From an uncultured Neglectibacter sp. (GTDB taxonomy: Bacteria > Bacillota > Clostridia > Oscillospirales > Acutalibacteraceae): a stretch of 35,945 nucleotides of DNA. Made by a program: the position numbers and the translations under genes. Location of the stretch: NCBI GenBank assembly GCA_947647615.1, contig CANSKS010000028.1, forward strand, positions 1 to 35,945. Reading direction: 5' to 3'. The number at the start of each line of letters is the position of its first letter. Positions within the stretch are counted from its first letter, which is position 1. Below, piece after piece: positions 13,539 to 20,982 of this stretch. Below the pieces are notes generated by a model that searched no databases, was not told the origin of the DNA, and saw only the letters and a list, made by a program, of their open reading frames with translations.

Positions 13539-14927
13539 ATGGATGCATCCAACAAAGTTGTTCGCTACGGTTTAAAAAGAGCTTTTGGCTACATGGAAAA
13601 AGACCCGGAAGAAAACCTGCCTAAGTTGATGGATTGGGTAGACCGCTTCGCGCCGGAAGGGGAAAGAGGATTCCCTGTGCAGCGGGCCGCTTTCCGCCGG
13701 GTGATAGAAGACCCGGGCTGCAATATGCACAAGCTGATGATGCGCATCTTTACAGAGACCGACCAGGAGGTTTTAAAGACCGTTTTTGAAAATTTCATTC
13801 TCAACGGAAACCTGCTGGGCTGGCCAAAGCAAGAGGAGCTGAAGGAAAAATATGGGTGCAATATCCCCTGGGCCATTTTGTTGGATCCCACCTCGGCCTG
13901 TAACCTGCACTGTACCGGCTGCTGGGCCGCGGAATACGGTGACCGTTTGAACCTTACTTTTGATGAGATCGATTCCATTATCACCCAGGGCAAAGAGCTG
14001 GGCGTTTACATTTACATTTATACCGGCGGCGAACCGCTGGTGAGAAAGCGGGACCTGATCGCCCTTTGCCGCAAGCATCACGATTGCCAGTTTTTGGCCT
14101 TTACCAACGCCACCTTGATCGACGAGGAATTTGCCGGGGAGATGCTCAGCGTGAAAAACTTTATACCGGCCATCAGTGTGGAGGGCTTCGAAGAGGCCAC
14201 AGACGCCAGGCGGGGGAAGGGCACCTACCAAAAAGTGGTAAAGGCTATGAAGCTGTTAAAGGAGCTTCGGCTTCCCTTTGGGATCAGCTGCTGTTATACC
14301 AGCCAGAATTTAGACTCCATTAGCAGCGACGAGTATTTTGACCAAATGATCCGCTGGGGGGCTTCCTTTGTGTGGTACTTCCATTACATGCCGGTGGGGA
14401 ACGATGCTGCCCCCGAATTGCTTCCCACGCCGGAGCAGCGGGAGTTTATGTACCATAAAATCCGCCAGGTACGGGAAGAAAAGCCCATATTTGCCATGGA
14501 TTTTCAAAATGACGGCGAGTATGTGGGAGGGTGCATCGCCGGGGGACGCCGGTATTTTCATATCAATGCCAACGGCGATTGTGACCCCTGCGTGTTTATC
14601 CATTACTCCAACGCCAACATCCGTCAAATGAGCCTGCTGGATGTGCTGCATTCTCCCATCTTTATGGCCTACCATGATGGGCAGCCCTTCCATGAGAACC
14701 ACCTGCGCCCCTGTCCTATGTTGGAAAACCCGGAAAGGCTGCAGGAGATGGTGCGGGCCACCGGAGCCCATTCTACAGATTTGCAGTCGCCGGAAACGGC
14801 AGAACATCTCTGCGAAAAATGCCGGGCTTACGCCGAAAATTGGGCACCCACCGCGGAAAGACTGTGGAACAAAACTTGGGACTGTAAAGCGGAGGACGAA
14901 AGGTTTGGCCCCAAAAGGGCAGGTTAA
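13539..14927 (+). CDS. Radical SAM protein with SPASM-like C-terminus
   Basis: In this 462-residue protein the cluster motif CNLHCTGC (Cys121, Cys125, Cys128) ligates the SAM-binding 4Fe-4S cluster, followed by the IYTGGEPL motif that contacts SAM. The C-terminal part has GGCIAGGRRYFHINANGDCDPC and a later CEKC, in the pattern of SPASM or twitch domains that bind auxiliary clusters. An N-terminal helical region of about 105 residues precedes the barrel. No precursor peptide gene or partner enzyme is adjacent, so the substrate is unknown; maturases of peptides and other SPASM enzymes are candidates. The start has AGGAGG 9-10 bases upstream. It is a single-gene unit bounded by its own promoter and terminator. 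Confidence 0.88.
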   Translation: MDASNKVVRYGLKRAFGYMEKDPEENLPKLMDWVDRFAPEGERGFPVQRAAFRRVIEDPGCNMHKLMMRIFTETDQEVLKTVFENFILNGNLLGWPKQEELKEKYGCNIPWAILLDPTSACNLHCTGCWAAEYGDRLNLTFDEIDSIITQGKELGVYIYIYTGGEPLVRKRDLIALCRKHHDCQFLAFTNATLIDEEFAGEMLSVKNFIPAISVEGFEEATDARRGKGTYQKVVKAMKLLKELRLPFGISCCYTSQNLDSISSDEYFDQMIRWGASFVWYFHYMPVGNDAAPELLPTPEQREFMYHKIRQVREEKPIFAMDFQNDGEYVGGCIAGGRRYFHINANGDCDPCVFIHYSNANIRQMSLLDVLHSPIFMAYHDGQPFHENHLRPCPMLENPERLQEMVRATGAHSTDLQSPETAEHLCEKCRAYAENWAPTAERLWNKTWDCKAEDERFGPKRAG

Positions 14928-14933
14928 TAAGGG

Positions 14934-14969
14934 ACAGCCATGCGGCTTTCACCGCATGGCTGTTTTTTT
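14934..14969 (+). terminator. Terminator after the radical SAM gene
   Basis: A perfect 12-bp stem, ACAGCCATGCGG with its complement (14934-14945 and 14952-14963), runs into a T-run to 14969. Confidence 0.9.
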
Positions 14970-14980
14970 GTTCTCCCCTC

Positions 14981-15009
14981 TTGACAAAAAAGGCAGAAGG
15001 GAATAGAAT
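14981..15009 (+). promoter_or_regulatory. Promoter of the TetR/ABC exporter operon
   Basis: TTGACA (14981-14986), 17 bp, TAGAAT (15004-15009). A long palindromic operator begins at the last base of the -10 box. Confidence 0.75.
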
Positions 15010-15042
15010 AAGAAACATAAGTTGCGCAACTTATGTTTCTTA
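15009..15042. promoter_or_regulatory. 34-bp perfect palindromic operator, probable TetR site
   Basis: The half-site TAAGAAACATAAGTTGC (15009-15025) is followed directly by its exact complement to 15042. It covers the transcript start immediately 3' of the -10 box, and the TetR gene starts 20 bases later. This is a classical autorepression geometry. Confidence 0.8.
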
Positions 15043-15062
15043 AAAGAAAGGGGGTGTTGTCC

Positions 15063-15641
15063 GTGGCGCCTAAATTCAAATTTACCCGGGAAGAAATTAT
15101 TCAGGCAGCGCTGGAACTCACCCGAGAGAAAGGGAGTTCAGCCCTGACAGCCCGGGGAGTGGCGGGAAAGCTGGGTTCTTCCCCAAAGCCCATTTTTGGA
15201 CTTTTCCAAAGTATGGAAGAGCTGCAGCAGGAGGTGCTGGCCGCCGCCTCAGCCACATATCAAAGCTACATAGAGGCGGAGATAAAAGAGCGGAGGTTTC
15301 CGGCCTATAAATCCAGCGGTATGGCCTACATCCGCTTTGCCAAGGAAGAAAGGGAACTGTTCAAGCTGCTCTTTATGCGGGACCGTTCCCAGGAGGCCGT
15401 AACCGACGGCAAGGAAGAGCTCAGGCCCCTGCTGAAGCTCATTCAAGAAAGCACCGGGCTCAGCGAGGAACAAGCCTTTCTCTTTCATGTGGAAATGTGG
15501 ATTTATGTTCACGGAATTGCCACCATGTTGGTGACAAATTACCTGGATTGGGATATGGAGTTTATAAGCCAAGTTCTGACAGATGCCTATGTAGGGCTGA
15601 AATACCGGTATTGCACAGAGGAAGGAAAGGCTCAGCTATAA
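15063..15641 (+). CDS. TetR-family repressor (WHG-domain type) of the ABC exporter operon
   Basis: About 192 residues from the GTG at 15063 (VAPKFKFTREEIIQAALELT). The HTH spans about residues 25-50 (ALTARGVAGKLGSSPKPIFGLF). The C-terminal domain, with YIRFAKEERELFKLLFMRD and FHVEMWIYVHGIATML, fits the WHG/TetR_C_33 type. AAGGGGG lies 9-10 bases before this GTG; an in-frame ATG at 15033 lies inside the operator and lacks a ribosome site. It almost certainly binds the adjacent palindrome and controls itself plus the downstream ABC pair. The inducer is probably a substrate of the pump. Confidence 0.9.
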   Translation: MAPKFKFTREEIIQAALELTREKGSSALTARGVAGKLGSSPKPIFGLFQSMEELQQEVLAAASATYQSYIEAEIKERRFPAYKSSGMAYIRFAKEERELFKLLFMRDRSQEAVTDGKEELRPLLKLIQESTGLSEEQAFLFHVEMWIYVHGIATMLVTNYLDWDMEFISQVLTDAYVGLKYRYCTEEGKAQL

Positions 15642-15714
15642 TTACCGGGTTTCGCACTGCCTAAAATTCAAGGAGAAAGGATGCTTTTGCCTGGCAAAAG
15701 CTGTGGCCGTTGTC

Positions 15715-16434
15715 ATGGAAGCCATTCGAGTTTCAGGACTTACCAAAAAATACAAAGATTGTACCGCCGTAGACCGGTTGGACCTTACGGTGGAGCAGGG
15801 GGAGCTGTTTGGCCTGCTGGGAGTAAATGGCGCCGGGAAAACTACCACCATCAAAATGCTTTCCTGCCTGGCGAAGCCCCAGGAGGGAGACGCCTTTCTA
15901 ATGGGACACAGCATTGTAACAGACCCTGCCGGGGTGAAAAAAATTATTGGGGTATCGCCCCAGGAAACCGCCGTTGCCCCAAATTTGACGGTAGAAGAGA
16001 ATTTGCTGCTGATGTGTGGGCTCCACGGTTTTTCCAAAGAAAAAAGGGAAAAGCAAATGGCCAGGTTTTCCCAGCAATTGGGCCTTTCCCAGGTGCTTCG
16101 AAAAAGGGCAATAAAACTTTCCGGAGGCTGGCAGCGCAGGTTGAGCATTGCTATGGCACTTGTGGGAGAACCGGAGATTCTATTTCTTGACGAGCCCACC
16201 TTGGGCCTGGATGTATTGGCGCGAAGCGAATTGTGGGATGTGATCCGGGCCCTGAAGGGGAAGCTCACCATGATGCTCACCACCCATTATATGGAGGAGG
16301 CGGAAGCCCTTTGCGACCGTGTCGGTATTATGAAAAACGGCAGGCTTTTGGCCCTGGGCACCGTGGAGGAGTTGAAGGAGCAAACCGGAGCGCAAAGGCT
16401 GGAGGAGGCCTTCATCACCTTGGTAAAGGTTTGA
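15715..16434 (+). CDS. ABC transporter ATP-binding protein
   Basis: A 239-residue ATPase of the drug/antibiotic exporter (DrrA/CcmA-like) type. Walker A is GVNGAGKTT, the signature is LSGGWQRR (Trp-Gln in place of the commoner Gln-Gln), Walker B is ILFLDEPT, followed by LDVLAR and the switch His in LTTHYMEEAE. ATG at 15715 begins the conserved MEAIRVSGLTKKY; a GTG four codons upstream is possible. The only good ribosome site (AAGGAG, 15670-15675) lies before an out-of-frame ATG at 15681, so initiation here is unusual. It pairs with the permease downstream. Confidence 0.9.
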   Translation: MEAIRVSGLTKKYKDCTAVDRLDLTVEQGELFGLLGVNGAGKTTTIKMLSCLAKPQEGDAFLMGHSIVTDPAGVKKIIGVSPQETAVAPNLTVEENLLLMCGLHGFSKEKREKQMARFSQQLGLSQVLRKRAIKLSGGWQRRLSIAMALVGEPEILFLDEPTLGLDVLARSELWDVIRALKGKLTMMLTTHYMEEAEALCDRVGIMKNGRLLALGTVEELKEQTGAQRLEEAFITLVKV

Positions 16435-16498
16435 GCTCTGCCGGTTTTAGGTTCCCCTTGGGGAGCCCGACCTTGATGAGAAGAGAAGGGATTTCATT

Positions 16499-17227
16499 AT
16501 GAAAACATGGGCTCTTTCCAAACGTGTCGCAAAGGAGATTCTGCGTGACCCTCTCACTGTGGGTTTTGGCGTGGGGTTTCCGGTGATACTGCTGTTCTTG
16601 TTAAGCGCTATTCAGGCCAATATTCCCGTAGATCTTTTTGCCATAGAAACCCTTGCCCCCGGCATGGCGGTGTTTGGTTTTTCTTTTGTTACCCTGTTTT
16701 CCGCCACTCTGCTGGCCAAGGACAGGGAAAGTGCTTTTTTGCAAAGGCTTTACACCATGCCCCTTCGGGCAACAGATTTCATTATAAGCTATACACTGCC
16801 CATTCTGCCCATTGCCCTTGCCCAAAGCCTGGTGTGCTATTTGGCCGCAGTGCTGTTGGGGCTGCCCGTGACGGTCTCTCTTTTGGCGGCCGTTTTGTTC
16901 CTGCTGCCTGCAGCGTTGCTCTTTACCGCCTTTGGCCTGCTTTTTGGAAGTGTACTCACGGTAAAACAGGCAGGGGGAATTTGCGGCGCTTTGTTCACCA
17001 ATCTCACCGCGTGGCTTTCCGGCATATGGTTCGATTTAGAACTGGTAGGCGGCGTCTTCCAAAAAACCGCGGACCTTTTGCCCTTTGTGCATGCCGTAGA
17101 GCTGGAGCGGGCTGTGTTGAAAGGGAATTATGCAGCGGCTTTTCCACATTTTTGGTGGGTAACCGCCTATGCAGCTGTTGTCTTCCTGTTGGCGGTGTAT
17201 CTTTTCTTGCGTCAAATGAAAAAATGA
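16499..17227 (+). CDS. ABC-2 type exporter permease
   Basis: This 242-residue membrane protein has a cytoplasmic N-terminus and about six transmembrane helices, the layout of ABC-2 permeases. The segment AKDRESAFLQRLYTMPLRATDF after the second helix is the usual ABC-2 coupling region, and the final helix ends in RQMKK. It starts 64 bases after the ATPase gene with AGAAGGG ahead of the ATG. Together with the ATPase it should form an efflux pump under control of the TetR protein encoded first in the operon. The substrate (drug, lipid or peptide) is not evident. Confidence 0.88.
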   Translation: MKTWALSKRVAKEILRDPLTVGFGVGFPVILLFLLSAIQANIPVDLFAIETLAPGMAVFGFSFVTLFSATLLAKDRESAFLQRLYTMPLRATDFIISYTLPILPIALAQSLVCYLAAVLLGLPVTVSLLAAVLFLLPAALLFTAFGLLFGSVLTVKQAGGICGALFTNLTAWLSGIWFDLELVGGVFQKTADLLPFVHAVELERAVLKGNYAAAFPHFWWVTAYAAVVFLLAVYLFLRQMKK

Positions 17228-17327
17228 GGGCTCGATTGTACCGGAATAAAGGGGGAAATTTATACCGGAGACGGCTTTTTTTAAGTTGTTTCACGGGTGA
17301 AAAATTTTTTCATCGGCGAAAAATCTA

Positions 17328-17356
17328 TTGACAAACCAAATAAATAGGATTAATAT
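17328..17356 (+). promoter_or_regulatory. Promoter for the sugar importer operon
   Basis: TTGACA (17328-17333), 17 bp, TAATAT (17351-17356). The transcript would start near 17363, at the base of a large leader structure. Confidence 0.7.
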
Positions 17357-17364
17357 AGTGACAA

Positions 17365-17473
17365 TGAACAACGAAAATCAGAAAAGGACATATGTCCTTT
17401 TCTATTCTGCATTTTTGCAGAATAGAAAAGCTTCTGTTCGAGCAACCCCGTTTCAAAAGTTTTTTGTTGTTCA
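17365..17473 (+). promoter_or_regulatory. Structured 5' leader of the sugar-binding protein gene
   Basis: A long-range stem joins TGAACAACGAAAA (17365-17377) to TTTTTGTTGTTCA (17461-17473), with one G-U pair. Inside it are a 24-bp palindrome (17380-17403) and a 13-bp hairpin, TTTTCTATTCTGC with its complement (17398-17410 and 17417-17429). These two share 17398-17403 and cannot both be fully formed. The outer stem ends about 17 bases before AAGGAGG. It matches no riboswitch that I recognise. Confidence 0.5.
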
Positions 17474-17505
17474 AGGTAAAACATATTTAAGGAGGAAATA
17501 AAATC

Positions 17506-18879
17506 ATGAGCAAGAAAGTACTTGCGTTGTTGCTGGCGATGGTCCTCGTCTTCAGTATGGCGGCATGTGGCGGCAACAATGAAAGCAGCACTGCCAGCAA
17601 AACTGAAGGCAGCAAAACCGAAAGCACCGGCGGCGACAAGAGCAGCGAGGCCGGCACCAGCGAGGCCGGCACCAGCGAGACCGGCGCTACCGGCGACTAC
17701 GATTACTACAGCGATTATCCCCAGGATATTTCCGGTGAAATTGAGTTCTACCAGCAGAAGCCCGAAATTGAAGATTACATGTACGATGTGATCGATGAGT
17801 TCCAGGCGCTGTACCCCAACATCACTGTCACTCAGAACGTGCAGAACGACGCGGCTTCCAACCTGCAGACCCGGGCTGCCGCCGGCGACTTCACCGATGT
17901 GTGGCTGTATTGGCCCACCGACATGGTTTGGCAGTCCTTCTATGAGGAAGGCAAGCTGATGGACGTTTCCGACCAGCCCTATATTAAGACCTCTGCGGAA
18001 TCTGTACAGGCCCTGTTTGAGCGCGACGGCAAATACTACGGCGTACCGGAAGCCAACAATGCTGCTGGTATTATTGCCAATGTAGGCATGTTTGAAGAAA
18101 ACGGTATTGCCCTTCCCGAAGATTGGGATTCCTTCATTGCCGCCTGCGACGCCTTTAAAGAAAAGGGCATCACTCCTATTGGCCTCACTTTGAAGGACGG
18201 TGCCGACTGCGCCCGTAACATCCTCTTGGGCGACTATGTGCCCGGCGACGAGGTAAAGGCTGTTTCTGCCGGCGAAAAAAAGCTTTCCGAAACCGACTTC
18301 CCCAAGTCTGTAGACGACCTGACCAAGATTTACAGCTATGCCAACGATAAGGCCATTTCTTCCGATTACAATACCGGCTTGACCGATTTTGCCAACGGCG
18401 AATCTGCCATGTTTATTTCCGGCAACTGGACCTTTGCCTCTATTCGCGGCATTAACCCCGATATCAAAATTGAGCAATTCCCGCTGCCCTCTTCCAGCGG
18501 CAGAGGCTATGTGTGTTCCGGTGTTGACGTAGGCTATACCATCGGCGCCGATACCCAGTATCCCGAAGCCTGCAACGCTTTCGTAAACTTCCTGGTAAGC
18601 AAGCCACAGGCTGAAAAATATTGCAACAAGGATGCTGCTATCCCCGCCATTAAAGATATCACTGTTACCGATACCACCGCTGCCAGAATGATCGAAAAGG
18701 TCGCCAAGGGCGAATCCTTCAACTGGCCCAACCACTTCTTCCCCGCCGGCGGTGCCGAGCAGCTGGCCAACCAGGCTTCCACTCAGTTCTATATGGATTT
18801 GGTAGAGCTGGGTGAAGAGCAGGCCAAGGCCAACTATATTGCCCAGATGGACGGCATCATGGATGGTTCCATCAAGTAA
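17506..18879 (+). CDS. Sugar ABC transporter substrate-binding lipoprotein (CUT1 type)
   Basis: This 457-residue protein starts with a lipoprotein signal (MSKKVLALLLAMVLVFSMAAC, lipobox SMAAC), then a low-complexity Ser/Glu/Thr/Gly tether containing repeated AGTSE units (about 40-65), and the binding domain. Segments such as NDAASNLQTRAAAGDFTDVWLYW and FANGESAMFISGNWTFA are typical of CUT1 solute-binding proteins (SBP_bac_1/8 group), which bind oligosaccharides outside the membrane. AAGGAGG is well placed before the ATG. Two permease genes follow and no ATPase gene is present; a shared MsiK/UgpC-type ATPase encoded elsewhere is usual for such systems. The particular sugar is not predictable. 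Confidence 0.92.
   Translation: MSKKVLALLLAMVLVFSMAACGGNNESSTASKTEGSKTESTGGDKSSEAGTSEAGTSETGATGDYDYYSDYPQDISGEIEFYQQKPEIEDYMYDVIDEFQALYPNITVTQNVQNDAASNLQTRAAAGDFTDVWLYWPTDMVWQSFYEEGKLMDVSDQPYIKTSAESVQALFERDGKYYGVPEANNAAGIIANVGMFEENGIALPEDWDSFIAACDAFKEKGITPIGLTLKDGADCARNILLGDYVPGDEVKAVSAGEKKLSETDFPKSVDDLTKIYSYANDKAISSDYNTGLTDFANGESAMFISGNWTFASIRGINPDIKIEQFPLPSSSGRGYVCSGVDVGYTIGADTQYPEACNAFVNFLVSKPQAEKYCNKDAAIPAIKDITVTDTTAARMIEKVAKGESFNWPNHFFPAGGAEQLANQASTQFYMDLVELGEEQAKANYIAQMDGIMDGSIK
17647..17688 (+). repeat. Short in-frame tandem repeat in the lipoprotein tether
   Basis: The 15-bp unit GAGGCCGGCACCAGC occurs twice in tandem (17647-17676), followed by a partial third copy. It encodes repeated EAGTS in the flexible linker and could vary in copy number by slippage. 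Confidence 0.7.
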
Positions 18880-18913
18880 ATAATTTCACTGAAACATTGC
18901 GGTCATAACGAAT

Positions 18914-18952
18914 GGGGCAGGAGGAGCTGGTTCTCCGCCTGCCCCTGTGTTT
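18914..18952 (+). terminator. Strong intercistronic hairpin after the binding-protein gene
   Basis: GGGGCAGG (18914-18921) pairs with CCTGCCCC (18938-18945), with an inner GGAG/CTCC. Only a weak T-rich run follows. Such hairpins commonly attenuate or stabilise so that the binding protein is made in excess over the permeases. Confidence 0.5.
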
Positions 18953-19005
18953 TATGGTCGAGGCTTGCAGGTTCTCATACTTTCATAAATTAGGGAGGAA
19001 CATGT

Positions 19006-19899
19006 ATGACCTCTGGAAACGGCAAAACCCACAAGTTCAATTCTTGGAAAGTAGTGCCCTACCTGGTGGTAGCCCCCTGCCTTGTGATCTATTTGGTGTT
19101 TTTCTACATAGCGGCAGTGCAGGGCGCAACCTTTAGCTTTACCGATTGGAACGGCATTTCCGCCGTGAAAAATTACATTGGCTTTGGAAACTACGTAGAC
19201 GCTTTTAATTCGGAATACCTTCGGATGACCCTGAAATTCACGGTGATCTTCGCCCTAATGGTGCTGGTGCTCACCAACGTGCTGGGTCTGTTCTTGGCGG
19301 TGCTTTTGGATAAAAAAATCCGTGGAGTGAACTTCTTCCGCGGCGTGTATTTCTTCCCGGCCGTTATGTCCACTCTGACCATCGCTTACATTTTTAACCA
19401 GATCGATTACCGCCTCATCACCCTGTTGGGCGATACCATTGGCAACAGCACCCTTTCGGCAGGATTGTTTTCTTCGGCCACCTGGGCACCGTACCTGGTG
19501 GGCCTAACCCAGGTGTGGCAGTCGTTCCCCATCACTATGGTCATCTTTTTGGCGGGCCTCCAAGGCGTGCCGGAAGATATTCTGGAAGCGGCCCGTATTG
19601 ACGGCGCCAGCAGCAGGCAGATCTTCTGGCGGGTAAAAATGCCCATGATCGTGCCCTCTTTGATGATCAACCTGGTGAACAATACAAAAACCGGCATCAC
19701 CGCTTTTGATATTGTAATGGGTACCACGGCAGGCGGTCCCGGCGGCGCCACTTATTCCTTTGCCATGTACATGTATATCAAATACAGTAAGCAGGAGGTG
19801 GGCTATGCCTGCGCCATCGCCATGATTATGGCAATTATCTTTGGCGTCATTGCCACCCTGCAAATCATTTACATGCGGTCGAAAGAGGTGGAGTTATAA
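19006..19899 (+). CDS. Sugar ABC transporter permease (MalF/UgpA-like)
   Basis: This 297-residue protein has six predicted transmembrane helices. The cytoplasmic EAA loop, EAARIDGASSRQIFWRVKMP, is the docking site for the ATPase. The start is ATG at 19006, after GGGAGGAA (18993-19000); an ATG four bases earlier is in another frame. It is the middle gene of the importer operon; its TAA shares one base with the ATG of the next permease. It would form the heterodimeric channel of a CUT1 system with that protein. Confidence 0.93.
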   Translation: MTSGNGKTHKFNSWKVVPYLVVAPCLVIYLVFFYIAAVQGATFSFTDWNGISAVKNYIGFGNYVDAFNSEYLRMTLKFTVIFALMVLVLTNVLGLFLAVLLDKKIRGVNFFRGVYFFPAVMSTLTIAYIFNQIDYRLITLLGDTIGNSTLSAGLFSSATWAPYLVGLTQVWQSFPITMVIFLAGLQGVPEDILEAARIDGASSRQIFWRVKMPMIVPSLMINLVNNTKTGITAFDIVMGTTAGGPGGATYSFAMYMYIKYSKQEVGYACAIAMIMAIIFGVIATLQIIYMRSKEVEL

Positions 19900-20738
19900 T
19901 GGGCGGCGCACAAAGTAAAGGAAAACGATTCCTCAGCAAGTTTTGTATTTATTTCGTGTTAATTCTCACTTCTGTTATTGTGGTTTTCCCCTTCTACTTA
20001 ACAGTGCTTACGGCGTTCAAGCAGCCTGCTGACGCCCGCAACTTCATTTTGGCTCTTCCCAACGAATGGAAGCTCGATAACTTTGAGCAGGTTCTCACCA
20101 GGGGCGGCTATTGGGATGCTCTGGGAAATTCCGCTTTTGTCACCGTTCTGGCTACGGCCGGTACCATGGTGATCAACACCATTCTGGCTTACTTCCTGGG
20201 AAGAAACCAGCACATCAAGTTCTTTAACTTCGCTTATTACTTCTTCATCATCGGTATTTTCATTCCTTTTCAGGTGGTTATGATCCCCCTGGTAGTCATG
20301 GGCAAAACCTTTGGTATGTTAAACCTGCCGGGCTTGGTAGGTATGCACATAGCCCTTTCCTTCCCCACCAATGTATTCCTTATGACGGGTTTCGTAAAAG
20401 GGGTGCCCAGAGATGTGGATGAGGCCGCTATGATCGACGGATGCGGGCCCATCCGTGCTTTTTACCAGATCATCCTGCCCATGATGTCTCCCATTGTGGC
20501 CACCACTTTGGTGCTCACCGTTTTGGGGGTTTGGAACGATTTCACCCTGCCCCTGGTAATTTTGCAGAAAGAAAAGACGCTTCCGCTGTTTATTTACAAT
20601 TACCGTACGAAGTATATCACCAACTTTAACCTGGCTTTTGCCGCCTATACTTTGTCCATGATTCCGCCCATGATAGTATATTTGTTCTGCCAGAAATATA
20701 TCATCAAGGGCTTGGCTTCCGGCGCGGTGAAAGGATAA
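19899..20738 (+). CDS. Sugar ABC transporter permease (MalG/UgpE-like)
   Basis: This 279-residue protein has six transmembrane helices and the EAA-loop variant DEAAMIDGCGPIRAFYQIILP typical of MalG-type partners. The TAATG junction with the preceding gene implies coupled translation. It is the last gene of the importer operon and is followed by a hairpin terminator. Confidence 0.93.
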   Translation: MGGAQSKGKRFLSKFCIYFVLILTSVIVVFPFYLTVLTAFKQPADARNFILALPNEWKLDNFEQVLTRGGYWDALGNSAFVTVLATAGTMVINTILAYFLGRNQHIKFFNFAYYFFIIGIFIPFQVVMIPLVVMGKTFGMLNLPGLVGMHIALSFPTNVFLMTGFVKGVPRDVDEAAMIDGCGPIRAFYQIILPMMSPIVATTLVLTVLGVWNDFTLPLVILQKEKTLPLFIYNYRTKYITNFNLAFAAYTLSMIPPMIVYLFCQKYIIKGLASGAVKG

Positions 20739-20766
20739 GAGCAAGAAATACTTCTCGAAGAAACTT

Positions 20767-20795
20767 GAGGGCCATTTTTCATGGCCCTCGTTTTA
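20767..20795 (+). terminator. Terminator of the sugar importer operon
   Basis: GAGGGCCAT (20767-20775) pairs with ATGGCCCTC (20781-20789), with a 5-base loop and a short T-run. Confidence 0.7.
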
Positions 20796-20895
20796 TATGC
20801 GGCGGAACAGAGATTTTCCGGTTTTAATGGCACTTGCCCGTCAGAGGAAAAACCTGTTTCAGCTGTGGGAAGCTTTGGGAAAATGAATGTTTGAG

Positions 20896-20924
20896 TTGAC
20901 TTCCGGGAATATATGAAATACAAT
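20896..20924 (+). promoter_or_regulatory. Promoter for the FAD/rhodanese/sulfite reductase gene
   Basis: TTGACT (20896-20901), 17 bp, TACAAT (20919-20924). Confidence 0.6.
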
Positions 20925-20982
20925 AAATTTTAGGAATTTGCCGCGGGGCTGACTTTTCGCGGCTGCGAAAGGAATGAAAAAG

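Noticed and set aside
15012-15021. The 11-mer AGAAACATAAG is shared by the TetR operator (15011-15021) and the recombination sites (8830-8840)
   Set aside because: Intriguing, but the match ends there and the site geometry differs. An 11-base coincidence in an A/T-rich context is weak evidence for common recognition.
17350-18735. 461-codon minus-strand frame opposite the sugar-binding protein gene
   Set aside because: It mirrors the lipoprotein gene and its leader. Gly/Val/Ala-rich artefact of codon bias.
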